A DNA stretch of 64,000 nt from Roridomyces roridus (lineage: Eukaryota; Basidiomycota; Agaricomycetes; Agaricales; Mycenaceae), in NCBI GenBank assembly GCA_029378245.1, contig JARKIF010000015.1:1178001-1242000 (forward strand). The letters are read 5' to 3'. The position numbers and the translations under genes are program-made. The notes below the pieces were generated by a model. It was not told where the DNA came from and made no database searches. It saw only the letters and a list, made by a program, of their open reading frames with translations. Shown one piece after another: positions 1 to 11,240 of the stretch (positions are counted from its first letter, which is position 1; each line of letters begins with the position of its first letter).

Positions 1-1059
1 CGTGGAATTTCCGACAGCGAGCTGGCGGCGACCGCGTCATAAGAGTAAGATGGTCAACCTTGATTGGATGGCAATGTTTCAAGTAAATAGGGGAAGGATG
101 AGGACGACTACTCACTGGGGTTAAATTGCAACTAAAAAGTAATCGAGGGTCGTGCTACCACAGTGCTAGTAGAAAATTGATCAAAAGAAGATTCACTGAA
201 CAGGAAACGGGATCCGGATGACTCGAGCACGAACCGAGTACCCTCCACTTCAAGCGCCCTCCGCGCAGGCGATGACTAAGGCCTGCCTCGGAATGCGTCT
301 GAAGCGGCAGCCGACCGAGTCCCCGAGTCCCACCATTATGCTGGAAAGCAGGGAGGGTTTTGCCAGAAAAATGAACAAAGTTACCCACTGACCGATACAC
401 CAAGCTGTGTGTTAACGTTCAGACCGAGCCTTTTCGAATCCCGGTGTCGTGCTCTATCGCAGGCAGGGAGACGTAGACACGAACTGCGTGTCTGCGATGC
501 TGACAGCCACGGTCAATTTTCGCAGGGGCCAGACTGCTGCGCCCTCTGAGGTGTCGCGACTAGATTTGCAATCGTACGGATGGCAGCGGTGGGAGGAGAA
601 CGGTTCTTCGCAGTCGACAGACAGGGAGCGGCGTCGGACATCGTAGTGGGTGAAAGCAACAAGTTGAAGGTGGGATGACAAGGACAAACACAATGACAGC
701 CCGCCGAGTGATGTGCCGATGGTCATGTGCCTCATCCACGCGAGCGTGTCAGTATCAACAGGTACAAAGTCGTCCAACATTGAAATGTCTGTCTATGCAA
801 GATGATTCCTAAGTTGAGGAAATAGGACAGTGGTACTAATTGCATCGTCCTCACCAAGAGAATGATTCTGAATCGTATAATGTATTGCGGTGTCATCATA
901 ACTCACCTCACCTCTCGGGAGTCCGCTAGTAGTCTCCGCCCACATAAGGACTAATTGCGCCCACGCGGTGACACTGGGCGCGTCTCCATCGGCATCCCGG
1001 TCACATTTAATTTTAAAACAGTATAAAGCTCCCCTCCTTCGTGAGTTTGTTCAACCCAG
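1..1059. other. Intergenic, no supported gene
   Basis: I see no convincing gene here. Short open frames exist on both strands, for example around 454-780 on the minus strand, but none shows a recognisable motif or a splice pattern I can follow. The right end serves as the promoter of the methyltransferase gene starting at 1060. Confidence 0.5.
1022..1028 (+). promoter_or_regulatory. TATA-like box of the methyltransferase gene
   Basis: TATAAAG lies 38 bases upstream of the predicted ATG at 1060, in an A/T-rich patch. Its position fits a core promoter; function is inferred. Confidence 0.4.
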
Positions 1060-2241
1060 ATGTCCGGCTCCGCAAGCTCCCATGTTGGTGCCGGCGCCTA
1101 CCCACTCCCAGTAAGCCCACTCTTTCAACATCCATGATTCAAGCGCTCAAGGGATGCACACTTTCAGGGCGCGGGGGAAAATCAGACGGAAATGGTTCGG
1201 TACATCTGGTCTCTCTTTCACCGAGGGAAAAGTTGATTCACACGGTGACAGTTTGGACGCAATGCATCACACAGTCCGAAAGTACCTCGGAGGTGGCCTT
1301 TCGTTCATCCCGCTGGAGGACGAGAAGCCGCGGAGAATCCTGGACGTGGGGTGTGGCAGCGGCGCATGGTAAGTGGACGTTCAAGTTGGCCTGGGAAGTA
1401 CTTGTAATGATCGCACGAGAAAATTCAGGGCAATTCAAGCCGCGTTGGAATTCCCGCAAGCCGAGATCATTGCCTTGGATAAAACACCTCTTCCCGCTCG
1501 GTGAGTCGGTTTCGTTTCCCATTCAGAAGCTGACTGAACCACTTGCAAGGACACTTCCCGAAAATCTCCATTTCACCTTGGCAAATCTCCAGGATCCCCT
1601 CCCTTTCGAGAATCAGACCTTCGATGTCGTGCATGCGCGGTTGGTTCTTTGCCATGTAAGTCTTCATCCGGGGCAGATATTTATGCCGGGTTGAACAAAA
1701 CTTGCTCGGCCAAGGTGACCAACGCACGCGAAGTTCTCTCTCGCGTGGCACAACTGGTCAAACCCGGAGGTCTCCTCCTCCTCGAAGACTCCGACGTGAA
1801 AAACCTCTCGGAAACAGGCCAGCCGGCATCGTTGAGAGCGTGCATGTCGAACATGATCGCCGCGTGGGGGAGGCGTGGAGCTGATTTGGAGGTAGGCAGC
1901 AAGTTGAAAGAATTTGTTGAGGAGACGGGGCGGTTTGAGGAGGTGAGAATCAAGAAGGCTCTTTGTGCGTTTGGGGCGCAGAATCCTGGTGAGTTGACCG
2001 CCCAGAACACAACATTGACAGCCGACGCATTGATTGATCCGCAGATGCTTCGGAGACGGAACGCGAACTCGGCCGAGAGTTCCAAGACTCCTGGACACGA
2101 TCGCTCCCGGCGATGGCGATGATGCCTGCTGCGAGTGGGCTGACGGATGAATTGGTGAACGAGCATTTACGCGAGTTGGAGGAATTTGGGTCCAGTGGCT
2201 GTTTCGGTCTTTATTTCTGTGTCGCCCGTCGCTCGCAGTAA
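1060..2241 (+). CDS. LaeA-like SAM-dependent methyltransferase
   Basis: A class I SAM-dependent methyltransferase of the LaeA/TAM-like type that is abundant in agarics; the substrate is unknown. Six exons are deduced: 1060-1110, 1226-1368, 1429-1500, 1550-1655, 1715-1988 and 2045-2241, joining to 843 bases (280 aa). Motif I is visible as ILDVGCGSGAW split across intron 2, followed by an acidic-strand motif (IIALDKTPLPAR), a FDVVHARLVLCHV block and the post-motif VAQLVKPGGLLLLED. Four introns of 49-60 bases have clean GT-AG ends. Intron 1 (1111-1225) is less certain, because the first acceptor at 1167 would shift the frame, so the N-terminus may differ. The last exon restores a conserved-looking end (ELEEFGSSGCFGLYFC). 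LaeA relatives are linked to secondary-metabolism control in ascomycetes, but agaric members are numerous and mostly uncharacterised. Confidence 0.8.
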
Positions 2242-4022
2242 AAACGAAATTTGGGTTCAATTTTCCCTCCCTCCCGCAATTGACACACCTCAGGGACCGT
2301 CCGTTTACATGCAGCGCCAAAGTCTTTTACCTTGCTGACGGAACATTCAACCCAGCCTCCATCCCACAGGCAGATACCCGCGCTGATTTCGAAACGATGC
2401 TGCAGCTGTTGAGCCCCACCGTCCACGGGCGAGAATGGCGCTGTATTTTCCGGTGGCCTGACCTGTATCATATCTCTGCTAGTGTATAGAGACTTTTGTT
2501 ATTGCTGAGTTTCTGCAGATCTTTCAGCCCGGACTCAGACAGGCTGGTTTGCACCCGACAAGCACAAGTGGTTTGTCGACAACTTGTGGGCACGGCTAAA
2601 TGGTTGAAGGACCGGCCCCAGGGCAAATTCACAGCCGCGCAGGGCCAATACCAGGGGTGAGAGGGATGCGAAAATCAGGTGCCCGGGCCAATAACCACAA
2701 TAATGATTCTGTGGACGGATAGGTAGACTGTAACAAGACTCTGGACTACGGATTCATCGAGATTCAACCACCAGTCCAGTGGCGAAATCAGCCCAGTCTA
2801 CCAATCGCGGATTTCATGTCAATTGCGGCGTCTTTAACGGTACTTTTTTTTCAAATCCCCTGAGCTCAAAAAGAATTAGAAGATCCCGCATATGAATACA
2901 AGATCCACATATCCCTCCGATACCACGGCATTTACTCGACATTTACCGCTCGACAGCGGCTCAAGGTCTCAAGTTTCTTAATGGATGCTAGAAAGTTCAA
3001 TGTGCGGCCTCCGTTGTATACGTGGCTCAGGTTCGAGGGGGCGGGAGTAGCAAGACCATCCGCCGCTCACGACTATACCTTTCAAGCCCAGCGGTGCCTG
3101 ATTCTATCGAATTACATATGGCGCGGGTTCCTTTCCTGCGATGTCATAAATAGACGGACGAAGTCTGTTGCTAAATACATACATCTAGCGATGCGAGAAC
3201 AAGCTGGATCGGTCAATTTGTGCAGCTCATTGTGCGAATCCGGCGCGCGGCTTTTCTAGCTACCTAGAAATCTGGCTTTCATTGACGAGACACTTGAGAG
3301 AATGTGCTTATTCACCGGTATGTGACGAGACATGTACCGGCACTCGGGGTAGCTCGGGCTGTTTCACAACGGCGCTCGACGTCGTCAACCCGAACCAGTA
3401 CAGAAACTTTGCTTGAACGCCGACGCAATGATAAACGACTTTGACATTGATTTTCCTTCTCAACTTCGTTTCCATGATGTCAAGGGAAGATCCTCGAGCT
3501 TCTTATGAGCACATCAGCGCTGAAATTGTCCTGGATATGATTGCCTGGCGGAACACAGTCTGGTGATGGGTCATGGCCATGGGTGACCCGCGAGGTGTTC
3601 CGAATTCCTTTCCGCCGGTGACTACATAGCTGCTAGTACGCGCGCCCGCGGCTAGATGCGGGTCCCAGATTGCCGACGGTTTGAATTTGAGTCGAGAAAA
3701 TGTTCCAGAAGCACGGTATTTACTAGTTACTAACTCACTGGATATCGTTGGGCCTGGCATGACGGATCAACTGTCATACTACCGAGCCGCCTCGGAGTGA
3801 TTTCGGACTCCCAAATTCAAATATTCCACGTCGACCGGGATATTTGGCCGACGTGAGTACAGATTACTGGCGCGTTCCGGAATCTACAAACCCGTCCGGG
3901 CTCCTATGTGGGACCCACGCTAGTCTATCTCTCGCCCGTATGTTGAATTTCCCGGTCGATTACATGTTCTGTGTCGATATAAAAGGTAAAATCGCACGAC
4001 CGTCTATCCTCCATTTTCTGCG
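2242..4022. other. Intergenic, nothing recognised
   Basis: There is no supported gene. Small open frames such as 2981-3259 on the plus strand lack motifs. The right end is the promoter of the secreted protein gene at 4023. Confidence 0.5.
3978..3985 (+). promoter_or_regulatory. TATA box of the secreted beta-propeller gene
   Basis: TATAAAAG lies about 45 bases upstream of the ATG at 4023, a normal spacing for a fungal core promoter. Confidence 0.5.
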
Positions 4023-5057
4023 ATGAAGTTGATTGCTCTCCTCGCCCTCCCTCTCCTCTCGCTCTCGGTCGGAGCTCTCTATAATGCCACAGTGGTTTAC
4101 CAGAGTCCCGACCCCCTGCACCTACTCTTCGAGGACCTCGTCGCCCGCGCCTCGGGCCACCTCCTCCTCACTGCCTGCAACTCCTCGACTCTTCACTCAT
4201 TCGATCCCAGTCGCAGCGAAACAGGCCTTACCCCAATCCACACCTTCCCGAACTGTGACGGGCTCATGGGCATAGTCGAGATTGAGCCCGACGTGTTCGC
4301 AGTCGCCAGCGGTTTCATCGATCTCATAGCCAAACGCGGAGCCAACATGACAGTATGGACTGTCGACTTGAACCCCTCCCACTCCGCCCCTCTGGTCCGC
4401 AAGGTCGCCGTCGTGCCGAACTGCTCCATACTCGACGGCTTCTCCACCATCCCTGGCAGCCCCCACCTCATATTGTCCGCTGACCCGGGAATGGGCGTCG
4501 TTTGGCAGATTAACCTGGTCACCGGCGCCAGCCGAATCGCCTTCGACGACCCATCAATGAGTGTCGATGGTCCCCCACCCGCCCTCGGTGTAAACGGCAT
4601 CCACGTGCGCGACGGCTTCCTTTACTACTCCAACTCGGATGCCACCACGTTCTCGCGCATCCCGGTTCAGCTCAACGCGAACGAGGACATGGTCCGTGCC
4701 GGGAACGCCGCGGCTCAATTGATGAGCACCGCGCAGCCAGCGGGATTTGATCATGAGTACGATGGCTTTGATTTCGACGAGGAGGGACGGGTGTGGGCTG
4801 CGACGCATACTGGGGCAGTTACGCTCATCACGCAGCGAGGGGAGGGCAGTTTTGAGGCGGAGATTGTCGCTGGCAGTTTGGTGGGCCCGTCCATTATCGA
4901 GGAGCCTTCGTCGGCACAGTTCGGGAGAGGCTCGGCGGAACAGGCGGCGACGTTGTATGTTACGACTGCGGCAGGCCAATTGCTCGCGGTCGATACGAGC
5001 GCTGGCGCCCCGGGATCGACGGAGAAGTGTCATGTAAAGCAGCCTAGGTGTTATTAA
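4023..5057 (+). CDS. Secreted six-bladed beta-propeller-like protein
   Basis: A single-exon gene of 344 aa. The N-terminus MKLIALLALPLLSLSVGALY is a clear secretion signal with a cleavable hydrophobic core. The body has repeated short beta-strand patterns with G-x-W and D-x-x-G turns (GMGVVWQINLVTGASR, GFLYYSNSD, YDGFDFDEEGRVWAATHTG). These resemble SMP-30/gluconolactonase-like or Het-C N-terminal type propellers in fungi. Two N-glycosylation sequons near residues 21 and 53 fit an extracellular protein. I see no catalytic motif that assigns a reaction. It is probably expressed from its own promoter (TATA at 3978). The absence of introns is unusual among its neighbours but common for this type. 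Confidence 0.75.
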   Translation: MKLIALLALPLLSLSVGALYNATVVYQSPDPLHLLFEDLVARASGHLLLTACNSSTLHSFDPSRSETGLTPIHTFPNCDGLMGIVEIEPDVFAVASGFIDLIAKRGANMTVWTVDLNPSHSAPLVRKVAVVPNCSILDGFSTIPGSPHLILSADPGMGVVWQINLVTGASRIAFDDPSMSVDGPPPALGVNGIHVRDGFLYYSNSDATTFSRIPVQLNANEDMVRAGNAAAQLMSTAQPAGFDHEYDGFDFDEEGRVWAATHTGAVTLITQRGEGSFEAEIVAGSLVGPSIIEEPSSAQFGRGSAEQAATLYVTTAAGQLLAVDTSAGAPGSTEKCHVKQPRCY

Positions 5058-5523
5058 TGGTTAAACAGATAGAGGTTTCAGTCTAGAATAGAATTGAATG
5101 TAAAGAGTGTGATTTCACTGAATTCACCTGCTCACCGCGGCACGACGTTGAATGTGATCAAACTCGACAGTCCCAGCTTCAACGGTACAGCGTCGCACAG
5201 GTCAGGATGCTATCGCAGACCAATCCAGGCATATTTCGCCCCAATCTCTGCAGACGGCAGGCCATTCATTCGCACTATCAAGCGGATTTTCTGGATCGAA
5301 GATGAGAGTAAGAAGAAAGAGGCGTCAAGTTCCGTCCGATGTGATCCGAACTTTGACAACTGTTGCAAGCAACCGATTCACACTTGCGTCCCGTCATTGA
5401 TTTCTTCATAACTAGACTGGTCAAGCCAGAAACAGTAGTTGGCTGGGGAAAGTGGATTATAATAGTCACTGAACGCATAAGTAGACGACAGAGAACGAGT
5501 CTGAACGACTCACCCCAGTACAA
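5058..5523. other. Intergenic between convergent genes
   Basis: This is the space between convergent 3' ends of the secreted protein gene (+) and the phosphatase gene (-). No feature was recognised. Confidence 0.5.
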
Positions 5524-6193
5524 CTACAAGCTGACTTTCATCCCAGTCACCAGTGATCCCACAGCCTGCTCTAGAGCTCTTGCAGCATGATAATGAAGAA
5601 CGAAATCAAACTGCGGTCCCGTCTCCGGACTCTGTGGGTATCGAATGCACTTGGCCACGCCATGCCATTCGTCGGCAATGATACGAAGAGCTTCTACGCC
5701 GTCTTTGGCTAATCCAGTTTCCACAAGCCAGCAACTAGGCATACACTCGTTGGCAAATGGAATATAATAAAGAATATCGGACGCACCCGACTACCATCCC
5801 AGTCCGGCCGATACCACCCCAACAATGCACCGCCGTCGTCCGACAGCGCTCCTCATTATCCCGCAAGACTTCCAGGATCACTCGCATATACTCGACACTC
5901 TCCGGGAGCGACCGGTCGTGGATTGGGAATCGGTGGTACTCGATCTCCTCCATGTCGATGGCGAGCAGCGCCGCACGTATCGGTAGTTCCGCAGCATACG
6001 GAGAAAGTTCGCGCGCCTCAGTGAGGTCGACGAAAGTGCGTACACCCGCGAGGAGCAGAGAGTCGATTTTGGGCGAGGAAGTGTTCCGGGGATCCCAAGG
6101 GTACTCGCAGGCGAGCAGGTGGGTGGTGACCCAGTAGGAGTTTGGGATGGGATGTGGGCGGATGTAAGGTTCGCAGGGACGCACAGCGGGCAT
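5524..6193 (-). CDS. Dual-specificity / tyrosine phosphatase-like protein
   Basis: Two exons, 6193-5787 and 5734-5524, join to 205 aa with a 52-base GT-AG intron. The signature of cysteine-based phosphatases is present as HCWGGIGRTGMVVG (HCxxGxGRTG), with the catalytic Cys and the P-loop Arg intact. A general-acid candidate Asp lies upstream in FPIHDRSLPE. The length is typical of small fungal phosphatases of this group. The enzyme should hydrolyse phosphoester bonds on phosphotyrosine or small phospho-substrates; the actual substrate is unknown. The protein ends shortly after the loop with RYPQSPETGPQFDFV, as expected for a single small domain. It lies 3' to 3' with the upstream plus-strand gene. 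Confidence 0.8.
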
Positions 6194-6319
6194 TACTTGG
6201 TAACTGTCCTGAAGTTACTCCTTATAAGGTAGCCGGCTACCCGGGCTGTCTGAGGCGGTGAGCGGTCGAGAACATCTGTCATTGAACACACCCGGGCCGA
6301 GATTAGTCGGGCCAAGGTT

Positions 6320-7801
6320 CTAGACCGTCGAGACGTTTTGGTTGGACCAATTTTTCGCCATCGACCAGTCATGAGAGTGAGAGTGCAAGAAGTGTCCGCC
6401 TTGTTGGGGACAACCAGACCCGTTCGCAGACTGCAATCGCAAGGGCCAGTGGAGCTGGCAGGAAACGATACACATGTATTCAAAACCAGGAGAAAAATAC
6501 GTCAACTGAAGGATCCGATCTCGTTTCTCCAAGGAGTACTGATCGCAAAGCAATTTGTTAGAAAGCAGACGAGGAGGCGGCTCTTGTACGAGCTCGTGGA
6601 ACCCATCCTAATAAAGTGACTCAATCGTTTGGTCGGTATATGAAAGCGTCGTACGTACGGGGTAAGTGATCATAGCCCTGTCCACGACAAGTCCCTCCAT
6701 GTTGTCGTACAGCTCCTTCGTAGCGGCGCATGAGGTAATCTGGGCGGCGCGTATAACAGATGAGTGTGAATGTTTGGGTGGTACGTACATTGTCTCCCGT
6801 GCCATGGAGGAATAAAACCTATTTGAAGTTGAGTGCCCACTCATCCGGAATGGACAAAGTGGAAGTGCTCACCGGAAGAGACTTGGGCCACTTCTTGTAG
6901 TTCTCGCGCAGAAGGTCCTCACCCTACGCGAAATCAACGGGCTTGCATCCGAGGAACGCAAAGCACGCACCGCATCGAGCATATCCGATATCCCGCGCAA
7001 CGTGCCCTGTGCCTTGTGCAGGGGATCGGTAGTACACATGGCGTTGAACACTGGGTCGTGTGAGAACGCCTATATGGAGACCATGGTGAATCAACCCGCA
7101 AGTGAGTAAAATCAACAGCGTGCGTACGTCGTAGAAATCGCGACTAGCAGAAGGGACGACGGTATACTGGTCGACGTCGGCGGGGTGGTTGCTCAGCCGT
7201 GAAGCCGCTACGCGGGCAGTTGAGGTGAGAACGAGCGGGCTGCACGCGATGATGCCGGAGAGGCTGGAGACGTCGCGCTGGACGGCATAGTTGAGGACTT
7301 CGCCGCCGCCCATAGAGTGTCCGCAGAGGAAGATAGGGAGGGCGGGGAATTGCTGGTGTAGTAATTAGGATGAGCTGCAGACATTCAACGCGAGACACAC
7401 CTTGGATGCGTGCTGGAGAGCCCATTGGATCTTCGTATATCAATCAGCCGTGTTCTCCGCACACAAAAACGGCCACATACATCGTCCAACTGGTTCACAC
7501 TGCTAGTCTTCCCATAGGAGCTGTCGGGGCTCTTATTGTCCTCATCAAGCGCAGTCTTCCCGAATCCCCGCTGGTCAAAGGCGAACACTACAATCCCGCG
7601 CTGAGCAAGCTTCGCATGAGCCTCGGTATATCGCCCGATGTGCTCTGTGTAGCCGTGCACGAAGACGAGGAGAGCTTTGGGCGGCCCCTGACTAGAAGGG
7701 ACGGGATAGGTACGGGCGTAGAAGCGCGTTGCGTGTGGGCCGACGAGCCAGGATTCGGTGTATGCGTCGGAGGTCATGTCTGCCAGGGAGTGGAGAGGCA
7801 T
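6320..7801 (-). CDS. Monoacylglycerol lipase-like serine hydrolase
   Basis: An alpha/beta hydrolase of the monoacylglycerol lipase / serine aminopeptidase S33 family. Eight exons can be deduced (7801-7481, 7430-7401, 7352-7128, 7069-6971, 6923-6873, 6818-6789, 6739-6659, 6607-6320); all introns are GT-AG and in frame, giving about 374 aa. The oxyanion motif VFVHGYTEHIGRY, the nucleophile elbow GHSMGGG, the acid region LFLHGTGDNIT and the final His in YPDGFHELVQEP are all present. It should release fatty acids from monoacylglycerols, probably at lipid droplets or membranes as in yeast Yju3. The last exon runs about 90 residues past the catalytic His, longer than usual, so an additional 3' intron may be missed. 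The start at 7801 was chosen because family homology begins right after it. Confidence 0.82.
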
Positions 7802-7990
7802 CGTGGTAACGACGACGTGGTTTGTAGGGAAGAGAGGTTTCGGTTGGGGTCCGGCTAAATGGTGTATTAGTAACCGGCCGCCCTGACGCGCCATCAGCCA
7901 ACCATCAGCGCGCAATTCACTCGGGCCGGTCCGCCGGTCCGACTTGTATTTTCCGATTCTATTCGATACATAGTAGATCTGCGCAGAGTC

Positions 7991-9279
7991 CTATTCACCC
8001 TCTGAAGAATCCCACGTCGGAAATCCAGCTGGATGATATGGAAAAACGGTCCTGAGCGCGCGCATCGCAGCATATCGAACATCCTCGTCGTCCTCACTAA
8101 ACGCATGCACGGTCAGTCCTCCATGTCCCCGCGGATTGAAGAATAAACACCCACTCGAGGAGATTGACGATTTTTTCAGCCAGAATTTGCCTGACTTGAG
8201 GCGGTATGAGGATCAAGTCGTGTTTCCCCACGGCGTCTGCGAGCCAACACACGCGGCGATTCATATTCTCGATCTTGGATTCGAAAAGTTCGAGGATGAT
8301 AGGAAAGTTGGGCGATGCAACCTCGGCCGCGGCGCCGTCGGGGTGCTTTGCTATCCTCGTCAACACCGTCATGGATTCGTGTACCACTTCCGGGGATTCA
8401 TCCCTGCAGCGCAGTGAATAAGTTGAGTATGGAAAGCGAGAGTAAAAAGCTTACCGCAAGAGTCCGAATAATTTCTCGAGCGGTATTGCAGGGAGAATCG
8501 ACCGGATAGGCCGATCGCGCACTAAACTCTCGATCTGCGCGCATGCTTTCCATCTGACCTCGGCGTCATCCGACTCGAGCAATTCGGGGATACGATCAAA
8601 CGCATTCGTCGTGTCCACAGCCTTCGCGCAGTCCGGATGAGTCGAAATCTCGACGAGCGCTTTTTGAATCGCGGGGTCGTTGGCTTCGCTAGATACACGT
8701 CGTTGAGCAACAATCATGGCTCAAGTAAAAAGAGGTACATACCGCAACATCGGTATAATCCTCCCGATGATCCCGGACATGACCTCCATACTGAAATTAT
8801 GCGCCAGCAGACCGCCAACGAGCAACGAAGTGCGTGTGCGGAGCACTCGATCCGGCGAGCCCAACAATTCCGGGATCTGTCCCAGAATGGGGGATCTCAA
8901 AATCGCCACAGCGTCGTGCTGTCGATAGGCTCTGGCTCCGAGATGCTGAAGAACCGTCCTCTGTGTCGCAAACGAAATGTGTTTGCACCTACTCAAAGAT
9001 CAGATGATGAGTGAAGCCTCTTTTCGCCGGGTGGCGCACATACAAAAGATAGGATGAATACAACTCCAGGGAGACCTTGGACAGCGGGACGTGGCGATTC
9101 TGTGCGATATAGTCGAGGGCTTGCTTATGGTGGATGAGCCGCCGAAGGGGTTTGGCCGCCGAATGAAGTTTCAGTGACATTGCTGGCCAGCCTCGAGGTA
9201 ACGGGTTGCTGTCGAGCCATGGACACCAGCCGTACAGACTACTGCGGACCTCTGTTCCGGAGCGTTGGAAGGACAGCAT
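7991..9279 (-). CDS. ARM/HEAT-repeat protein
   Basis: A multi-exon gene for an armadillo-type helical repeat protein. The start at 9279 (MLSFQRSGTEVRSSLYGW) corresponds to the start of the ARM-repeat gene at 51041, and both continue with a shared block (LHSAAKPLRRLIHHKQALDYI here). Later exons give repeats such as IPELLESDDAEVRWKACAQIESLV, FPIILELFESKIENMNRRVCWLADAV and a terminal DEDVRYAAMRALRTVF ending at 7991. Such proteins usually bind partner proteins; no enzyme activity is expected. Exon limits are clear for the middle and last parts but not for the junction near 9000, where frames change without an obvious intron. A damaged gene cannot be ruled out there. Confidence 0.6.
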
Positions 9280-10042
9280 GGAGAGATCAAGAACGAGGGA
9301 AACAGGGGAGAAGACAGAGGACGGGGGTTCAATCTTTTCCAGTTTTAAACACGCCATGAGGAGGATGGGTGGTGGGCTGCGAGCATGAGAAAGCCATTTC
9401 GCTAGACGATGCGGTGTTTTCTAGACGAATTGAAGATGCAGAGCTTTCGGAAGGAGCAAGGAGCTGTAAAATGATTGGTTAGTTGCATGCAACCTTTACA
9501 AGCGAATAGTTTGTGCTGGGGACGTACCCTGCAGGCTTGGGATCCGAAATGCGTCGCATGACGCTGTATACGCAATAGGACCTCGTGGAAAGCATATACT
9601 CCCTCTGTGATGAAAACCGTGGTGAGCACTGAGATCGCGGAATCTTATTTCTACAGCGGTGGATACCTTGCACTGGCGGATGAGACCCTGCAGTTTCCCT
9701 GCACGACAGCCTTGATTACCGTGGGGTGAGTGCACGAGGCTGCCACAAGCACTGGCTGTCCGATCCAAATTGACGCACAGCAGTACATGCGAACGAAGTG
9801 AGGACCACAGCTCGGTGGAATCTAGAGCCAGGCGCAGCCCGGAGGATTACTGGAGGAGATGATGGTTGTTCTGGTCAAGGAGCGTGATCGGCAATCAACG
9901 ATGGTTCGGGTGCCGGCCCGGGTGTCGCATGCCATGTCGGCTTGAAGCCTCCAGTTTCCTCACCATTGTCAATCCACAAGGCCGCCAAATCAGCGCTTCC
10001 CATGAGGCTGCTTCGCCCTTTCCAACCCATCTTGCACCATCC
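9280..10042. other. Intergenic, nothing recognised
   Basis: There is no supported gene. The left end contains the promoter of the minus-strand ARM-repeat gene. Confidence 0.4.
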
Positions 10043-10306
10043 ATGGGTATCTCAGACGTGCCCCCAGAGATGCTATGCCGCATTCTTTTGCTGTCAGATG
10101 CTCAGACGACTCTCAGATGCTGTTCTGTGAGTCCCCACGTGGTTTTGGCCGGGCCCCGAATTCACCTCCGCGAGCTGACAACTCTTCCCGCAAACACGCT
10201 TTTGTGGAGCCCTCGTGCCTCGGACACCTCAAAGCTTCGAATTGTCAAGGCACTTCGCGGTCTCATTGAATCTGACATCTCGGCACCTGCCACCTGTCAG
10301 TGGTAA
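10043..10306 (+). pseudogene. F-box domain fragment
   Basis: From an ATG at 10043 the sequence encodes ISDVPPEMLCRILLLSDA followed by QTTLRCCSV, a typical N-terminal F-box helix pair used to bind Skp1 in SCF ubiquitin ligases. A splice-donor-like GTGAGT lies at 10127, inside the conserved serine. Beyond this the open frame runs to 10306 and continues with no recognisable substrate-binding domain; the copia element begins 500 bases downstream. It is either a decayed F-box gene or one whose later exons I cannot follow. Confidence 0.45.
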
Positions 10307-10804
10307 GTCCATCGCCGTCAATGAGCCGAGCGCGATGGTACCCCCAGCGCCAACAGCAGTCGACGTCCTCGCACCTGCAATAGATATTTGAAAAACGAAC
10401 ATTGAGGATGCATGAAACACCCGGCACACCAAAAAATACCCGTCAAAGGAAATAAATGATGCTTTTAACGTTGTTTGCAAGCAGGGTAATTCGTATTTTT
10501 CTACCCGAAGCAGTGTCAAAGTGGCATATGGCAGATGTACAGATGGGTCAAGATTGACATTGGCCGGGAGATAAGCCAGAGTTTGACAAGTGATCAAAAT
10601 CTGAACAATTCTGTTGAAATTTGCGGCAAGCCCAGAGTTTCGCATCAGCGGTGTCACACCAGTGACATCGCTTCTTCTCTTCCGCCACCTCGCACCTCTC
10701 CTCTCCTCATCGGCGTCGTGACCCTCGGTGGCGTTTCTTTTCCTCCGGGGTGCGAGGTGGGCCGCCAACATGCCTGTGGTCTCCACTGTGTCCATCCCCT
10801 TGCC
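10307..10804. other. Non-coding flank of the copia element
   Basis: I see nothing here that I can assign. A 188-codon minus-strand frame crosses the region but has no motif or family resemblance. Confidence 0.4.
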
Positions 10805-10809
10805 CTTTC
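10805..10809. repeat. Target-site duplication, left copy (CTTTC)
   Basis: CTTTC directly precedes the 5' LTR and is repeated exactly at 15824-15828 after the 3' LTR, as expected for a 5-bp duplication by a copia integrase. Confidence 0.9.
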
Positions 10810-11049
10810 TGTTGGAGTTGAGAGCAAACCGAACACGAGGCTATGACGTAGAGCTCGGGTTCAACCTGCTGGCCGATGCCCGAACCCTGCCCGAGGGGAG
10901 ACCGAGCCATCCCCGAGCCTCATTCCAACTACGTAGTATGTACATACGTCATTGTACCGCTGGGTATAAAAGCCCCAGCGTTCTTACCCTAATGTAATCA
11001 AGTGCTTTCATCCATCTGCGTACCAAGCTGCTACAGATATATTTCTACA
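10810..11049 (+). repeat. 5' LTR
   Basis: A 240-bp long terminal repeat matching 15584-15823 at every position I compared. It contains a TATAAAAG box and a downstream tract consistent with U3-R-U5 organisation. Confidence 0.93.
10965..10972 (+). promoter_or_regulatory. TATA box within the 5' LTR
   Basis: TATAAAAG within the LTR is the likely core promoter of the retrotransposon transcript. The same box is present in the 3' LTR at about 15739. Confidence 0.6.
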
Positions 11050-11240
11050 GGTTATTGGCCCCCGACGCTGATACCTATCGACGGTCCTCCTGTGCCTTAT
11101 CATCCTCATCAGCCTGAATCGTTCAAGAACTGACTTTGATTTAGCGCACGTCGTTACACGTGGTATACGACGACGACGACCGATTTTTGATTACTCACCT
11201 TCGTTTATAGATATACTTTGATTCTCGGACCTACCTCTCT

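Noticed and set aside
454..780. 108-codon minus-strand frame with a hydrophobic stretch
   Set aside because: A single hydrophobic segment is not enough evidence and I could not find a following exon.
10229..10795. 188-codon open frame on the minus strand
   Set aside because: No motif or family resemblance, irregular composition, and it lies opposite an F-box fragment flank; length alone is weak evidence.
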